A stretch of 64,000 bases of DNA, taken from NCBI RefSeq assembly GCF_015712165.1, contig NZ_JADPZX010000001.1, positions 7,763,507-7,827,506 of the forward strand, given 5' to 3'. This document shows, one piece after another, positions 18,377 through 27,638 of this stretch. Every line of letters begins with the position of its first letter. Position 1 is the stretch's first letter. Below the pieces are notes generated by a model, which was not told the origin of the DNA, made no database searches, and worked only from the letters and a program-made list of their open reading frames with translations. This DNA is from Streptomyces spinoverrucosus. GTDB lineage: Bacteria > Actinomycetota > Actinomycetes > Streptomycetales > Streptomycetaceae. Made by a program: the position numbers and the translations under genes.

Positions 18377-19822
18377 TCACTCCCGTACGATCCGCTCGCC
18401 GAGCCGCTCCTCGTCGTACGGCAGCCCCGAACGAACCGGCGTCGCGTCCAGCCGGGCCGTGATCACCAGGGTGCCCTCCTCGATCTGGTAGTCGAGGGGC
18501 AGGCCCAGTCCGCGCATCGCGGCGACCATCCCGGTGTTGGACGACTGCGTCACGGCGTACACGCTCTCGCAGCCCGCCTCGACCGCCATCGCCACCAGCC
18601 GGCCGAGCAGTTCGGCGCCGATACCCCGGCGCTGCCACTCGTCCTCGACGAGCAGCGCGACCTCCGTCTCGTCCCCGTCCCACAGCAGATGGCCGAGCCC
18701 GACGATCCGCCCCGATGCGCTCTGCACGGCGAGCGTCCGGCCGAAGCGCGGGCTGAGCAGGTGGTTGAGGTAGCGGTCGGCGTCCCCGACCGGCCCGTGG
18801 TAGCGCATCGACAGCGTGCGCGCCGAGCACCGGTCGTGCATCGCCTTGGCGGCCTGAAGGTCACCGATGTCGGCCCGGCGCACGGTGATGGCGTTGCCCT
18901 GCGGCAGCGTCAGCACGTCCTGGCCGCGCGGTACGCGCGGCCCGAGCCGGGCGTCCAACTCCACCAGGGCCCGCGCCCGCGCGAACTCGGTCGGCGTGAA
19001 CGGCAGATACGGCCGCTCCACGGTGATCACTCCGCCTTCCGGTGCCCGCAGCCGCATCACGGTGTCCTCCAGAACCCCCTCCACCGGCACGCCGTCCGCC
19101 GCTCGGCCGCCGCCCACCGGGGCCGCGGGCAGCGAACGGATCGTGCACCGGCCGAGCAACTGCCGCAGCGCGAGCGGTAGTTCGGCGGCGTCCAGCGCCG
19201 TACGGGTGGCCAGGCCCAGGACCCGGGTCGGCGCGTCCACCAGGTCGTGGGCGTCGGCCCGCTCAATCCAGGTGCCCCTACCGCCCGCCTGGGACACCGC
19301 CCGGGTCAGCTCGGACGCCGCGAGCCCGGCGGGGGCCCGGAGCAGGAACTCGTCCACCGTGCCGTCACCCAGCGGATGCGTCTGCAGGCTCAGGATGTCG
19401 ACCCGGTGCCCGGCCAGTGCCGTGCACAGCGCGGCCAGCGACCCGGGCTCGTCCTTCACCGTCGTCCGCATCCGCCACAGCGCGCCCTCCCCGGACTCCG
19501 ACTCCGGGTTCGCCGAGGACGCCGGCGTGAACGGCCCGGCCTGCCGCTCCGGGGAGGGCGGCCGGGCGCCGGTATCACTGGTCGGCGGTGCGTGACCATG
19601 GCGGCGTGACCACCAGATGTGGAACGCCGCCGTGGCGAGCAGGGCGATCGCGGAGATCACCAGCAGCGCCGGGCCGTCGGGGCCGTGGCCGATCAGGTTC
19701 GCCACGGCGTCCGCCACCGCGACGGCGGTGAACAGGGCGGCGAGTTCCACGACGTCCCGTCGCCAGTGGTGCACGGGGCGGCCGTGTTTCGCGCGCGTCA
19801 CATCAGACATGTCTCGACTCAT
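18377..19822 (-). CDS. Membrane-anchored ACT-GNAT protein
   Basis: The 481-residue protein has two predicted membrane helices near the N terminus (about 24-44 and 51-71), a disordered acidic linker, an ACT domain (about 113-190, with VKDEPGSLAALC), and a C-terminal GNAT acetyltransferase domain (about 330-460, with the acetyl-CoA loop QRRGIGAELL). ACT domains usually bind amino acids, so an amino-acid-sensing acetyltransferase is suggested. The substrate is unknown. ATG 19822 is taken; ATG 19810 is an alternative. The gene stands alone. Confidence 0.8.
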   Translation of the reverse strand: MSRDMSDVTRAKHGRPVHHWRRDVVELAALFTAVAVADAVANLIGHGPDGPALLVISAIALLATAAFHIWWSRRHGHAPPTSDTGARPPSPERQAGPFTPASSANPESESGEGALWRMRTTVKDEPGSLAALCTALAGHRVDILSLQTHPLGDGTVDEFLLRAPAGLAASELTRAVSQAGGRGTWIERADAHDLVDAPTRVLGLATRTALDAAELPLALRQLLGRCTIRSLPAAPVGGGRAADGVPVEGVLEDTVMRLRAPEGGVITVERPYLPFTPTEFARARALVELDARLGPRVPRGQDVLTLPQGNAITVRRADIGDLQAAKAMHDRCSARTLSMRYHGPVGDADRYLNHLLSPRFGRTLAVQSASGRIVGLGHLLWDGDETEVALLVEDEWQRRGIGAELLGRLVAMAVEAGCESVYAVTQSSNTGMVAAMRGLGLPLDYQIEEGTLVITARLDATPVRSGLPYDEERLGERIVRE

Positions 19823-19848
19823 GGACCCACTGTGAAGGAAGGGTGTTG

Positions 19849-19886
19849 CGTGATCACGAACGCTTTGTGACTGATCGGTAAAGCGT
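19849..19886. promoter_or_regulatory. Inverted repeats upstream of the ACT-GNAT gene
   Basis: The palindrome CGTGATCACG (19849-19858) is followed by a 7-bp inverted repeat ACGCTTT...AAAGCGT (19860-19866 with 19880-19886). Both lie 27-64 nt upstream of the gene start and could be regulator sites. Nothing else was recognised in the rest of the gap to 19989. Confidence 0.3.
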
Positions 19887-19989
19887 GGATCTGCCCCTTT
19901 TGTTGCTCTTTCTACGGCTGTGCTGCCGCGGAAGGTTGACCTGGGACGACGTGCCTGTCCAGTCACCGTCCTGTACCAACCGGCCTACG

Positions 19990-22647
19990 TCATGCGGCCA
20001 CCTCCTCGCCCAGCGCACTGCGCAGCCGGCGCGCCTGTGCCACCAGACGCGAGGAGCCACGCCGGGCCGCCGTCTGCGCCAGGTGCGGCAGATCGCCCCG
20101 CGCCCCCGACCGCTCGGCACACTCGGCCGCCACCGCCAGCAACTCCCCGAGCCCCCGGGCCGGCGCGGCCGTCCCGCCGGTCGAGAGATCGGCGAGCAGC
20201 ACGGGCAGGGTCCGGCTGAGGACGCTCCAGATGGTGGCGTTGGCGCCGGTGGCGGCCGCCGTCCGCGCCGACTCGGCCAGCCGCTGTGTCTTCACCGCGC
20301 CGCTCCGGACCAGCTGTCCGAGGTCCGTGCCCAGCCGAGCCGCGTCCAACTGCCCGCGCGCGGCCAGCACCAGCAGCGCGTCCACTGCGACGAGCCGGTC
20401 CTCCGCATGCCGCGCCCCGAGCCCGTAGGCCAGACCCAGGTGGACGGCCTCGCCCGCCTCGCCGTCGGACTCGGCGAGCGGCGGCAGTGCGGCGGCGGCA
20501 CCTCGGGAGTCGTCCACGGCGAGGTCGGACAGGTCCCGCAGCAGCCGCGCCGCCACCAGCTCCCGCGCCTCCGGGAGCAGGGCCGACCAGTGCTGCCGTA
20601 TGTCGTCGTCCCAGTGGTAGCACCACCGCTGCTTCTGGAGGACGCTCGTCGGCCTGCCCAGCGGCTGGAACTCCGCCGGGAAGTCCTGCTGCAGATCGGG
20701 GACCTCGTCGAGCTCGACCAGGACGCGGGGACCGGAGGTCCGCCTCTGGACGGTGGGGAGCGCGGGGGTCGCGCTCGTCAGCCAGGCGGCGAGCCGTGTC
20801 CCCTCCTCCGTGCCGAGAGCGGACGCCCGCCGGGCCGCCGACTCGGCCGCCTCCCGGTCCGCGCGGCGCACCCGCAGCAGGGCCTGCGCGAAGTCGGTGG
20901 CCGCGACCCGGGCACCCAGTCGCCGGTAGGTGTCGAGGCGGTCGACCAGCTCGGCCGGTTCCAGCAGGCCCGTGCTCCAGGTCGGGGTGGACAGCAGGAA
21001 GGGCAGTGGATCGGTGCGCAGCCGGTACGCCACTTCCCACAGGCGGCTTTCGAAGGCTCGGTTGAGGGCACCGTGCGCGCAGTCATGGGAGGAGGTGGAA
21101 CCACGCTGGACGCGCGCGTGCAGCGTGGCCGTGCCGATCCTGCCGCGCAGGGTGGCGAGGAGCAGGTCGAGGCCGTCGGCGGCTTCGGTCATGCCGCCGT
21201 ACGAGCTGCCGAAGATGTCGCGCGGCGTGGCGCCGTCGGTGCCGTCCCACCAGCGCCGGGTGATCACCGGCTCCAGGGCTGCCAGCAGGGCCTCGCGGTC
21301 CTGGTGCGCATGCCGGACGAGGCCCTCCAGGGCCCGCTCGAACGCGGTCACTCCCGGCTCCGAGGCCAGCGCCGCCCCGACCTCCTCGGCCAGTTCCACG
21401 GCGGACGCGGCGGCGGGGGCCAGACGCGTCGGCCGCGGTGCCGGGGGCAGCAGCTCCTCGTAGCCCGTCGGCTCGGGATCCGCGGGTGCCGTGCCCAGTG
21501 TCCGGACCGCCCGGGCGCGCAGGCCGGGAATCAACTGCTCGGCGGCCATGGCCAGGTCCGCCCGTGCCTCCACCGGGTCGAGCTTCTTGGCATGCCGCTC
21601 CACCAGCTTCAGTGCCCGCTCCTGGACCTCCGCGTCCTCGTGTCCGAAGGCCTGCGCGACGGACGGCAGCAGCTCCCCGGCCGCCGAAGGGTCCCGCGTG
21701 AGTACCTTGCCCAGCAGCACGAGCTGGGCCCTCACCAGCTTCTTCTCGGTCCGGAACAGCACCGCGTCCGACATCTCGGCCAGTTGGCGTGACTCCAGCT
21801 CGCCGTCCAGAGCCAGGGCCCCGAGGACGGACTGGGCGTACGAGGCCACCGTCGACGTCGCGTCCGAGGCCAGCGCCAGCCAGTCCGCCGTCCGCTCCCG
21901 CTCCTCGTTCCGGGTGAGCGCGAGACTCTTCAGCAGGCGCAGGAACACTCGCTGATCGGCGACCGGACCACCCCGCAGCAGCCGGGCCACGCACGCGTCG
22001 ACCGTCGCCCCGCGGTCGAGGGCGCCCTCGACGGTCAGCTGCGCCAGCGCGCCGGTCCAGCTGTCCGGGCCGTCGTGGTTCGGCCACTGCAGCCGGCTGC
22101 CGATGTCGGCCGTCTCGAACAGTGCGGCGACGAGCTCGCGCAGATGCGGATCCTGCCGCAACCGGTCGAGCAGCGTGCCCCCGCGCTGCCACGAGCCGTG
22201 CAGGTGATCGACCCAGCCCTGGACGTAGGCGTCGGTCGTCGGCACCGGGCAGCCGGACAGCCGAACCAGACCGGCCATCAGCTCGTACGGCACCCAGGCG
22301 GTGACCGGCCGCTGCGCGAGTCGATGCGTCACATCCGCCAACCAGTCCGTTTCCCGGTCGCCCAGGACATGCAGCAGCACACCTGGCGACACCTGCGACC
22401 AGCGCAGGTCGGCGGCGGCGATCCAGCTCGCCACTCCCGCCGCACCCGTCTGGCACGCCGCCCCTGCCGCGTGCAGCGCGGGGTACGCGCGACGCGCGTC
22501 CGACTCCCAGGGCGCCACCCGCAACTCCTTGCGCAGCGCCTTCAACTCGGGAAACCGCGCACGCCGTTCGGCGTCCGTCATCCCGTCCAGCAGGCCCACC
22601 ACCTCGGCCGTACGGCCCGCCCGCACCAACTCCATCAGCTCACTCAT
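19990..22647 (-). CDS. DUF6493 family protein, large helical-repeat protein
   Basis: The 885-residue protein starts MSELMELVRAG and consists almost wholly of alpha-helical, Ala/Leu/Arg-rich repeats resembling HEAT or armadillo scaffolds (for example the 330-400 region around VAQAFGHEDAEVQERALKLVE). No catalytic motif is seen. Its ATG overlaps the stop of the SWIM gene (ATGA), so the pair is translationally coupled. Related SWIM plus helical-repeat gene pairs occur in actinomycetes, often with MoxR ATPase and VWA genes, and are suspected to build a protein complex; no such partners are visible here. Confidence 0.8.
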   Translation of the reverse strand: MSELMELVRAGRTAEVVGLLDGMTDAERRARFPELKALRKELRVAPWESDARRAYPALHAAGAACQTGAAGVASWIAAADLRWSQVSPGVLLHVLGDRETDWLADVTHRLAQRPVTAWVPYELMAGLVRLSGCPVPTTDAYVQGWVDHLHGSWQRGGTLLDRLRQDPHLRELVAALFETADIGSRLQWPNHDGPDSWTGALAQLTVEGALDRGATVDACVARLLRGGPVADQRVFLRLLKSLALTRNEERERTADWLALASDATSTVASYAQSVLGALALDGELESRQLAEMSDAVLFRTEKKLVRAQLVLLGKVLTRDPSAAGELLPSVAQAFGHEDAEVQERALKLVERHAKKLDPVEARADLAMAAEQLIPGLRARAVRTLGTAPADPEPTGYEELLPPAPRPTRLAPAAASAVELAEEVGAALASEPGVTAFERALEGLVRHAHQDREALLAALEPVITRRWWDGTDGATPRDIFGSSYGGMTEAADGLDLLLATLRGRIGTATLHARVQRGSTSSHDCAHGALNRAFESRLWEVAYRLRTDPLPFLLSTPTWSTGLLEPAELVDRLDTYRRLGARVAATDFAQALLRVRRADREAAESAARRASALGTEEGTRLAAWLTSATPALPTVQRRTSGPRVLVELDEVPDLQQDFPAEFQPLGRPTSVLQKQRWCYHWDDDIRQHWSALLPEARELVAARLLRDLSDLAVDDSRGAAAALPPLAESDGEAGEAVHLGLAYGLGARHAEDRLVAVDALLVLAARGQLDAARLGTDLGQLVRSGAVKTQRLAESARTAAATGANATIWSVLSRTLPVLLADLSTGGTAAPARGLGELLAVAAECAERSGARGDLPHLAQTAARRGSSRLVAQARRLRSALGEEVAA

Positions 22648-24056
22648 CGCACACCCCCGTCGACCCGCTCCGTCTGCCCGACCTGCCCCACGGCGACCCC
22701 GCGCCGCACCATGCGCACCGCCAGCGCGTGCTTGCACGGCCCGCGCCCGCCCCGGTACTTCGCCCACCACAGACAGCTGCAACTCAGCACCCCCGCCTGC
22801 TCGCGCACCCGGTGCACATGGCCGTCCTCGGCCGTCACCGTGGCGACCGCGCCGTCCAGCGCGACCGCGCCCGCCGCCACCAGTGCGCGGGCGGACCGCA
22901 GTCGCGGGTTGTGCCGCTCCACGCGCTCGGCGTCGTAGGGCAGTTCGCGGTGGAAGTAGGCCGCCTCCGCCACGTCGTACCCGACGCGCCCCGAGGTGCC
23001 GAGGCGGACCAGAGCCGCCCGGACGCGCTCGGCGCTCAGCCCGGAGGCGGCGGCGAGGTCGGAGACGTCGACGCGAGGCTCCCACGCCAGCAGTACCGAG
23101 ATCAGCTCCGCGTCCTCGGCGGCCTCGTCGGTGGCCAGCGCGTCGAGGACGCCGCCCTCGCCGGAGAACCCGCGCGAGGCGTCGGGGGACAGCGTCAGCG
23201 TGAGCCGCATGCCCGGCAGGACGGCCTCCCAGGCGGCGGCCGTGGCGGCGGCGTCGCCGGTGACCGCGGGGCCGTACACCCGCAGGGCCGTCGCGTGCCG
23301 CAGCACTCGCTGGAGCGCGATCAGCCGCTCCGGGCCGGGCAGGCACACCGCGCCGGGCACGGCCCGGGTGCTCGGCCGCAGCCCGCGACCGGCCGGTACC
23401 ACCCAGCGGGCGCCGCCCGACGCGCCGCGACCGCCGCCCCGGGGCAGCGACCGCAGGAACCGCACCGCCTCGGCGGCCGGCAGCTCCGCCCGCAGGTCGA
23501 AGCCGGCGGCGATGACCTGGGCCTCGGCGAAACCCCGCAGCCAACGGTCGGGAAGCGGGACCTTCTTCTCCACGACCGGGCCGTCCAGCGTGGTCACCGC
23601 CAGCTCGTCCGGGCCGACCCGGAGGTGGAGCGGGTCGGTCGAGCCGATCCTCGACAGGGCCTCGCGCAGCGGGTTGTTGACGTCGACGTTCGTCGTCCCG
23701 TGCCCCACCGCGTCGCCGTCGAGGCCCGCCTCCAGGACGTCCAGGCGCGCGTACACCCCGCCGCAGCCGGAGAACGACTCGAAGCGCAGTCGGTCGCCGT
23801 TGCCCGTCACGACCGGATCGAGCGAGGCGCGCAGCTGCCGCTGGTAGTACCGCGCCGCCGCCACGTCCGCCACCGCCAGCAGCCCCGCCGCAGCAATTTG
23901 AGGTGCCGTCAGAAAACCTGCGAAGAACTGCGGATGGTCCTGCACGCCCGAGGGCGTCGCACCTCGTGAGGTCTCCAGACCCAGGCGCTGTCCGTCCGCC
24001 GCGGACTCCAGCACGGAGGGTCGCCGATAGGCCACGGCCTGCAAAGATCGCGTCAT
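22644..24056 (-). CDS. SWIM zinc-finger protein
   Basis: The 470-residue protein ends in a SWIM zinc finger: C426-x-C428...C441-x-H443, within SCSCLWWAKYRGG and PCKHALAV. SWIM domains bind DNA or proteins and are often linked to unusual ATPase systems. The N-terminal 300 residues show no known fold. It is the first gene of a two-gene unit with the DUF6493 gene. Its 5' end lies only 125 nt from the IS110 transposase, so the insertion may have displaced its original promoter. Confidence 0.85.
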   Translation of the reverse strand: MTRSLQAVAYRRPSVLESAADGQRLGLETSRGATPSGVQDHPQFFAGFLTAPQIAAAGLLAVADVAAARYYQRQLRASLDPVVTGNGDRLRFESFSGCGGVYARLDVLEAGLDGDAVGHGTTNVDVNNPLREALSRIGSTDPLHLRVGPDELAVTTLDGPVVEKKVPLPDRWLRGFAEAQVIAAGFDLRAELPAAEAVRFLRSLPRGGGRGASGGARWVVPAGRGLRPSTRAVPGAVCLPGPERLIALQRVLRHATALRVYGPAVTGDAAATAAAWEAVLPGMRLTLTLSPDASRGFSGEGGVLDALATDEAAEDAELISVLLAWEPRVDVSDLAAASGLSAERVRAALVRLGTSGRVGYDVAEAAYFHRELPYDAERVERHNPRLRSARALVAAGAVALDGAVATVTAEDGHVHRVREQAGVLSCSCLWWAKYRGGRGPCKHALAVRMVRRGVAVGQVGQTERVDGGVR

Positions 24057-24180
24057 GGGAAAACCGTAGAGGCGACCACTGACAATCGGCTCTGACGCGT
24101 AAATAGGTCCAGGTCAGGGGTTGTTTGGGCAGGGCTGAGCGTCCGGTGGCCGCAGGGGCTGCCGGGCGGTCGTGGGGTGG

Positions 24181-25423
24181 TCAGGCTGTGGTTCCCAGCG
24201 GGTTGAGGGTGACGGTGTAGCCGAGCTGGTTGAGGGCGTTGATCGCGCGGCGGGTGGCGCGTTCGGGGTCGCGCTGGGTGAAGTAGGCGCCGCCGAGCTC
24301 GCGGTAGGTGACGTGGTCGGTGAGCATGTGCCAGATCGCGGTGATGATCGAGTGCTCGACGGCGACCAGGGCCCTGAGCGGGCCGCGGCGGGCGGTGAGC
24401 CGCTTGTAACGGGCTTGCAGGTAGGTGTCTTTGGTTCTCACCGCGCCGAACGCCGCGAGCCCGAGTGCTCCCTTCAGGTAGGGATTGCCGGGGCGGACCT
24501 TGGTGTTCTTGGTGGCCGGCGGACTCGTGGTGGCCGGGGCAGACCCCGGCCCAGGAGGCGAGGTGCCGGGCGGAGGCGAAGCGGGCCATGTCGCCGCCGG
24601 TCTCCGCGACGATCACCTCGGCGACCGCGCGGTTGATCCCGGGGATGGTGTCGAGCAGGTCGAGGGCGCCTCGAAAGGGGGCCATCGCCTCCTCGATCCG
24701 CGCATCCAGCTGCCCGACCGCATCCGTGAGCTGGTCGTAGTGGTCCAGGTGCAGCCGGACCAGGAAGGCATGATGGTCGCGGAAGCGGCCGGTCAGGGCC
24801 TCGGTGAGTTCGGGAATCTTGTTGCGGAGCTTGCGTTTGGCCAGCTCCGCGAGGGTCTGTGGTTCGCGTTCGCCCGAGACGAGAGCCTCCAGCATGGCCC
24901 GGCCGGAGACGCCCATGATGTCGGAGGCAACCGCGGCAAGTTTGATCCCGGTGTCCTCCAGCAGCTTCTCCAGGCGCTGGACGATCTGGCCGCGCTCGCG
25001 GGTGAGCTGGGTGCGGGCGCGGGTCAGGTCCCGCAGTTCACGCACGGGCTGGTCGGGCACGAACGACGGCCTGACCAGGCCGTGGGCGCCGAGCTGGGCC
25101 AGCCAGGCCGCATCGGAGACGTCGGTCTTGCGGCCGGGCAGGTTCTTGACCTGCCGGGCGTTGACCAGGATCACGGCCAAGTCCTCGGACAGCAGGTAGT
25201 AGAACGGCTTCCAGTAGTCGCTGGTTGCCTCGATCACCACCAGGGTGACCTCGGCGGCGAGCAGGTGATCCCGCAGCGCAAGGACCGCGTTCGTCGTCGA
25301 ACCCCACGTCGTGGTCTCGGTGGTGAACGACCCCCGCCGTTTCGCAGTCGGCGTGCGAACGCACACCTTGGCGTCCTTCTTGCTGATGTCCACACCAGCG
25401 CAGCGTTCGTGCAGCACGTCCAC
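24181..25423 (-). pseudogene. IS110-family transposase, frameshifted
   Basis: From GTG 25423 (with GGGAGGGAG upstream) the protein has the IS110 DEDD RuvC-like domain: D12 in GVDIS, E65 in VIEATSD and D101/D104 in KTDVSDA. The second half has the Transposase_20 region (IPGINRAVAEVI, SWAGVCPGHHESAG). Just after that motif the frame breaks near 24510-24520. The expected C terminus (VRTKDTYLQARYKRL to LGTTA) continues in another frame down to 24183. A 2-nt loss or 1-nt gain would explain it. The catalytic Ser region is therefore split. It is either inactive or relies on recoding, which is not typical of this family. Confidence 0.88.
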
Positions 25424-25823
25424 AGCTCTGCTCCCTCCCAGCCGGCAACCGGTACACCGTTCCGGGAGGGCCAGGGCGAAACAGGAATTCTGACGCACGT
25501 GCTCACAGCAACACTCCACGGTTCCCGTGGACGGCCCTCAGTGCCACGCTGACCTGCGAGCTCACCGGCATCACAGAGACATCGGCTTCGGCCGGAACGA
25601 ACCCCTCCAGCGTCCCGGACCGGCATCACCCCACGTCAGGGCAGACGGAAGCACCTTCGGCGCACGCCACGGGATTTACCACGCCCCCGGCGCGCACCAA
25701 AGGTGCGCTGGTTCGCTGACCTGCGAAAACACCTCGGTGGCACGGGCGTTGAGGCCGATACGACCGTGCCGCGCCCCGGGGGATGACGCCGGTGCGCGGC
25801 ACGCGTTCACGAGGGTACGGGAG
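25424..25823. other. Non-coding IS110 left end and phosphatase 3' flank
   Basis: This 400-nt stretch lies between the transposase start and the PhoD stop. It contains a 7-bp hairpin (TCCACGG at 25515-25521 with CCGTGGA at 25525-25531, 3-nt loop) and is rich in short inverted repeats, as expected of a bridge-RNA locus. No convincing open frame was found in either direction. Confidence 0.55.
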
Positions 25824-27398
25824 CTACTGGCCGACCCGCCCCGGCTGCAGCGCCTTCGTGAACAGCACGGTGCCGTCCTGCTCGCGCAGGCGGACCGTCA
25901 GCTCGGCGGTGTCGCCGTCGATGTCGACCTCGCCGAAGAACTGGTAGCCGTTCGCGGGGGAGACGTTGGCGGTCGTCGGCGCCTTCACGAACACCCGCTC
26001 CGGACCGAAGGTGTTGTCGAGGGCGTTCGCCGGGAAGGCACCGGCGTTGAGCGGTCCGGACACGAACTCCCAGAACGGCTCGAAGTCGGTGAACGCGGCC
26101 CGCGACGGCTGGTAGTGCTGCGCCGACGTGTAGTGCACATCGGCCGTCACCCACACCGTGCCCGTGATCCGCCGGTGCTTGATGAACCGCAGCAGCTCGG
26201 CGATCTGCAACTCACGGCCGAGCGGAGCGCCCGGGTCGCCCTGCGCGACCGCCTCGATGTTCGGCTTGCCGTCGCCGGTGTCCGGCACGACCAGACCGAG
26301 CGGCATGTCGGAGGCGATCACCTTCCACACCGCACGCGACCGGGACAGCTCCCGCTTGAGCCACTGCAACTGCTCGCGGCCGAGGATGCCCTGCGGGTCG
26401 GTGGTCTGGTCGTCCGTCGAGTTGGCGTTGCGATAGGTGCGCATGTCCAGGACGAACACGTCCAGCAGCGGGCCGTGGTGCTGCACCCGGTAGACGCGGC
26501 CCTCGGGGCGGCGCAGCGTCGACATGGGGAAGTACTCCGAGAACGCCTGCCGGGCGCGCGCGGCGAGCACGTCGACGTTCTTCTCCGTGTACCGGCTGTC
26601 GGAGAGGATCTCGCCCGGGTACCAGTTGTTGGTGACCTCGTGGTCGTCCCACTGGATGATGGACGGCACTCGGGCGTTGAACGCGCGCAGGTTCTCGTCC
26701 AGCAGGTTGTAGCGGAAGTTGCCGCGGAACTCCGCCAGCGTCTCGGCGACCTTCGCCTTCTCCTCGGTGGTGATGTTCCGCCAGGTCCGCCCGTCGGGCA
26801 GCGCCACGGTCTCGGTGAGCGGGCCGTCGGCGTAGACGTTGTCGCCGCTGCAGATGAAGAAGTCCGGGTCGAGGGCGGCCATCGCGTCGTAGATCCGGTA
26901 GCCGCCGAGCTCCGGGTTGATGCCCCAGCCCTGGCCGGCCAGGTCGCCGGACCAGACGAACCGCACGCCGTCACGCCGCCGGGCGGGCGCCGTACGGAAG
27001 GTGCCGGTGACCGGCTCCCCGGTACGGCGCGGGTCGTCCGGGTCGGCCAGCAGTACGCGGTAGTGGATCTGCTCGCCCGACGGCAGACCGCGCAGCAGGG
27101 TCGTGCCGGTGAAGTCGGAGTCCTTGCCGAGCAGCGGGCCGTACCACCTGCGAGGGTTGCGGAACGACTCGGTCGCGGAGGTCTCGACGACCATCCGGGC
27201 CGGGCGGTCGGAGCGCACCCACACCAGCCCGGAGTGCGCGGTCACGTCGCCGGTCTGCACGCCCCAGCCCGCCTTGGGACGCCCCGACAGGGCGAGGGCC
27301 GGCGCCGCGCCGAGACCGACGGGCAGAGTCAGGGCCGCCGACGCGGCGAGAGAGCCGCGCAGAACACTGCGGCGGCCGGGCAGGGGTCGGTGTGACAT
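25824..27398 (-). CDS. phoD: PhoD-type alkaline phosphatase, Tat-exported
   Basis: The 524-residue protein begins with a twin-arginine signal (RRSVLRG at 9-15 followed by a hydrophobic core ending in APALAL). The mature part is a PhoD-family phosphodiesterase with metal-binding motifs SGDNVYADG, WDDHEVTNN and TADVHYTSAQHY. Such enzymes cleave phosphodiesters and phosphomonoesters outside the cell and need calcium and iron. The ATG at 27398 has GGAGG upstream. A candidate PHO box lies about 70 nt before the start, so it is probably PhoP-controlled and induced by phosphate starvation. Confidence 0.93.
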   Translation of the reverse strand: MSHRPLPGRRSVLRGSLAASAALTLPVGLGAAPALALSGRPKAGWGVQTGDVTAHSGLVWVRSDRPARMVVETSATESFRNPRRWYGPLLGKDSDFTGTTLLRGLPSGEQIHYRVLLADPDDPRRTGEPVTGTFRTAPARRRDGVRFVWSGDLAGQGWGINPELGGYRIYDAMAALDPDFFICSGDNVYADGPLTETVALPDGRTWRNITTEEKAKVAETLAEFRGNFRYNLLDENLRAFNARVPSIIQWDDHEVTNNWYPGEILSDSRYTEKNVDVLAARARQAFSEYFPMSTLRRPEGRVYRVQHHGPLLDVFVLDMRTYRNANSTDDQTTDPQGILGREQLQWLKRELSRSRAVWKVIASDMPLGLVVPDTGDGKPNIEAVAQGDPGAPLGRELQIAELLRFIKHRRITGTVWVTADVHYTSAQHYQPSRAAFTDFEPFWEFVSGPLNAGAFPANALDNTFGPERVFVKAPTTANVSPANGYQFFGEVDIDGDTAELTVRLREQDGTVLFTKALQPGRVGQ

Positions 27399-27465
27399 GG
27401 GTGCGCCTCCAGGACAGGACGGATCCGGCCAGTTGCCATGCCACAACTACTGGGATGCCGCAGCG

Positions 27466-27487
27466 CATACGCAAACCAGGAGTGAAC
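27466..27487 (-). promoter_or_regulatory. Candidate PHO box upstream of phoD
   Basis: Two adjacent 11-nt units on the minus strand, GTTCACTCCTG and GTTTGCGTATG, match the streptomycete PHO box layout (direct repeats beginning GTTCA). The first is a good match and the second a weak one. Confidence 0.45.
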
Positions 27488-27638
27488 AACGGACCGCGGG
27501 GACACGGGGAGCGAAATGTGACGCCGGGGGATGTTGTGACGCGGCGGTGCGTTCCGGCGACGGATGCCCCAGGAGCACGGCGACGGATGACCCAGGCGCG
27601 ATGCCTCAGGCGGACGTGGCCAAACGCGCCGTACACCC

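Larger units (their letters stand above)
24181..25823 (-). mobile_element. IS110-family insertion sequence (ends not defined)
   Basis: The element contains the frameshifted transposase and the non-coding left end (25424-25823). IS110 elements have no clear terminal inverted repeats and usually make no target duplications, so the exact ends cannot be read from one copy. The end limits given here are only approximate. In the IS110 group the bridge RNA is encoded in the non-coding end upstream of the transposase, which here is the interval 25424 to about 25700. Confidence 0.75.
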
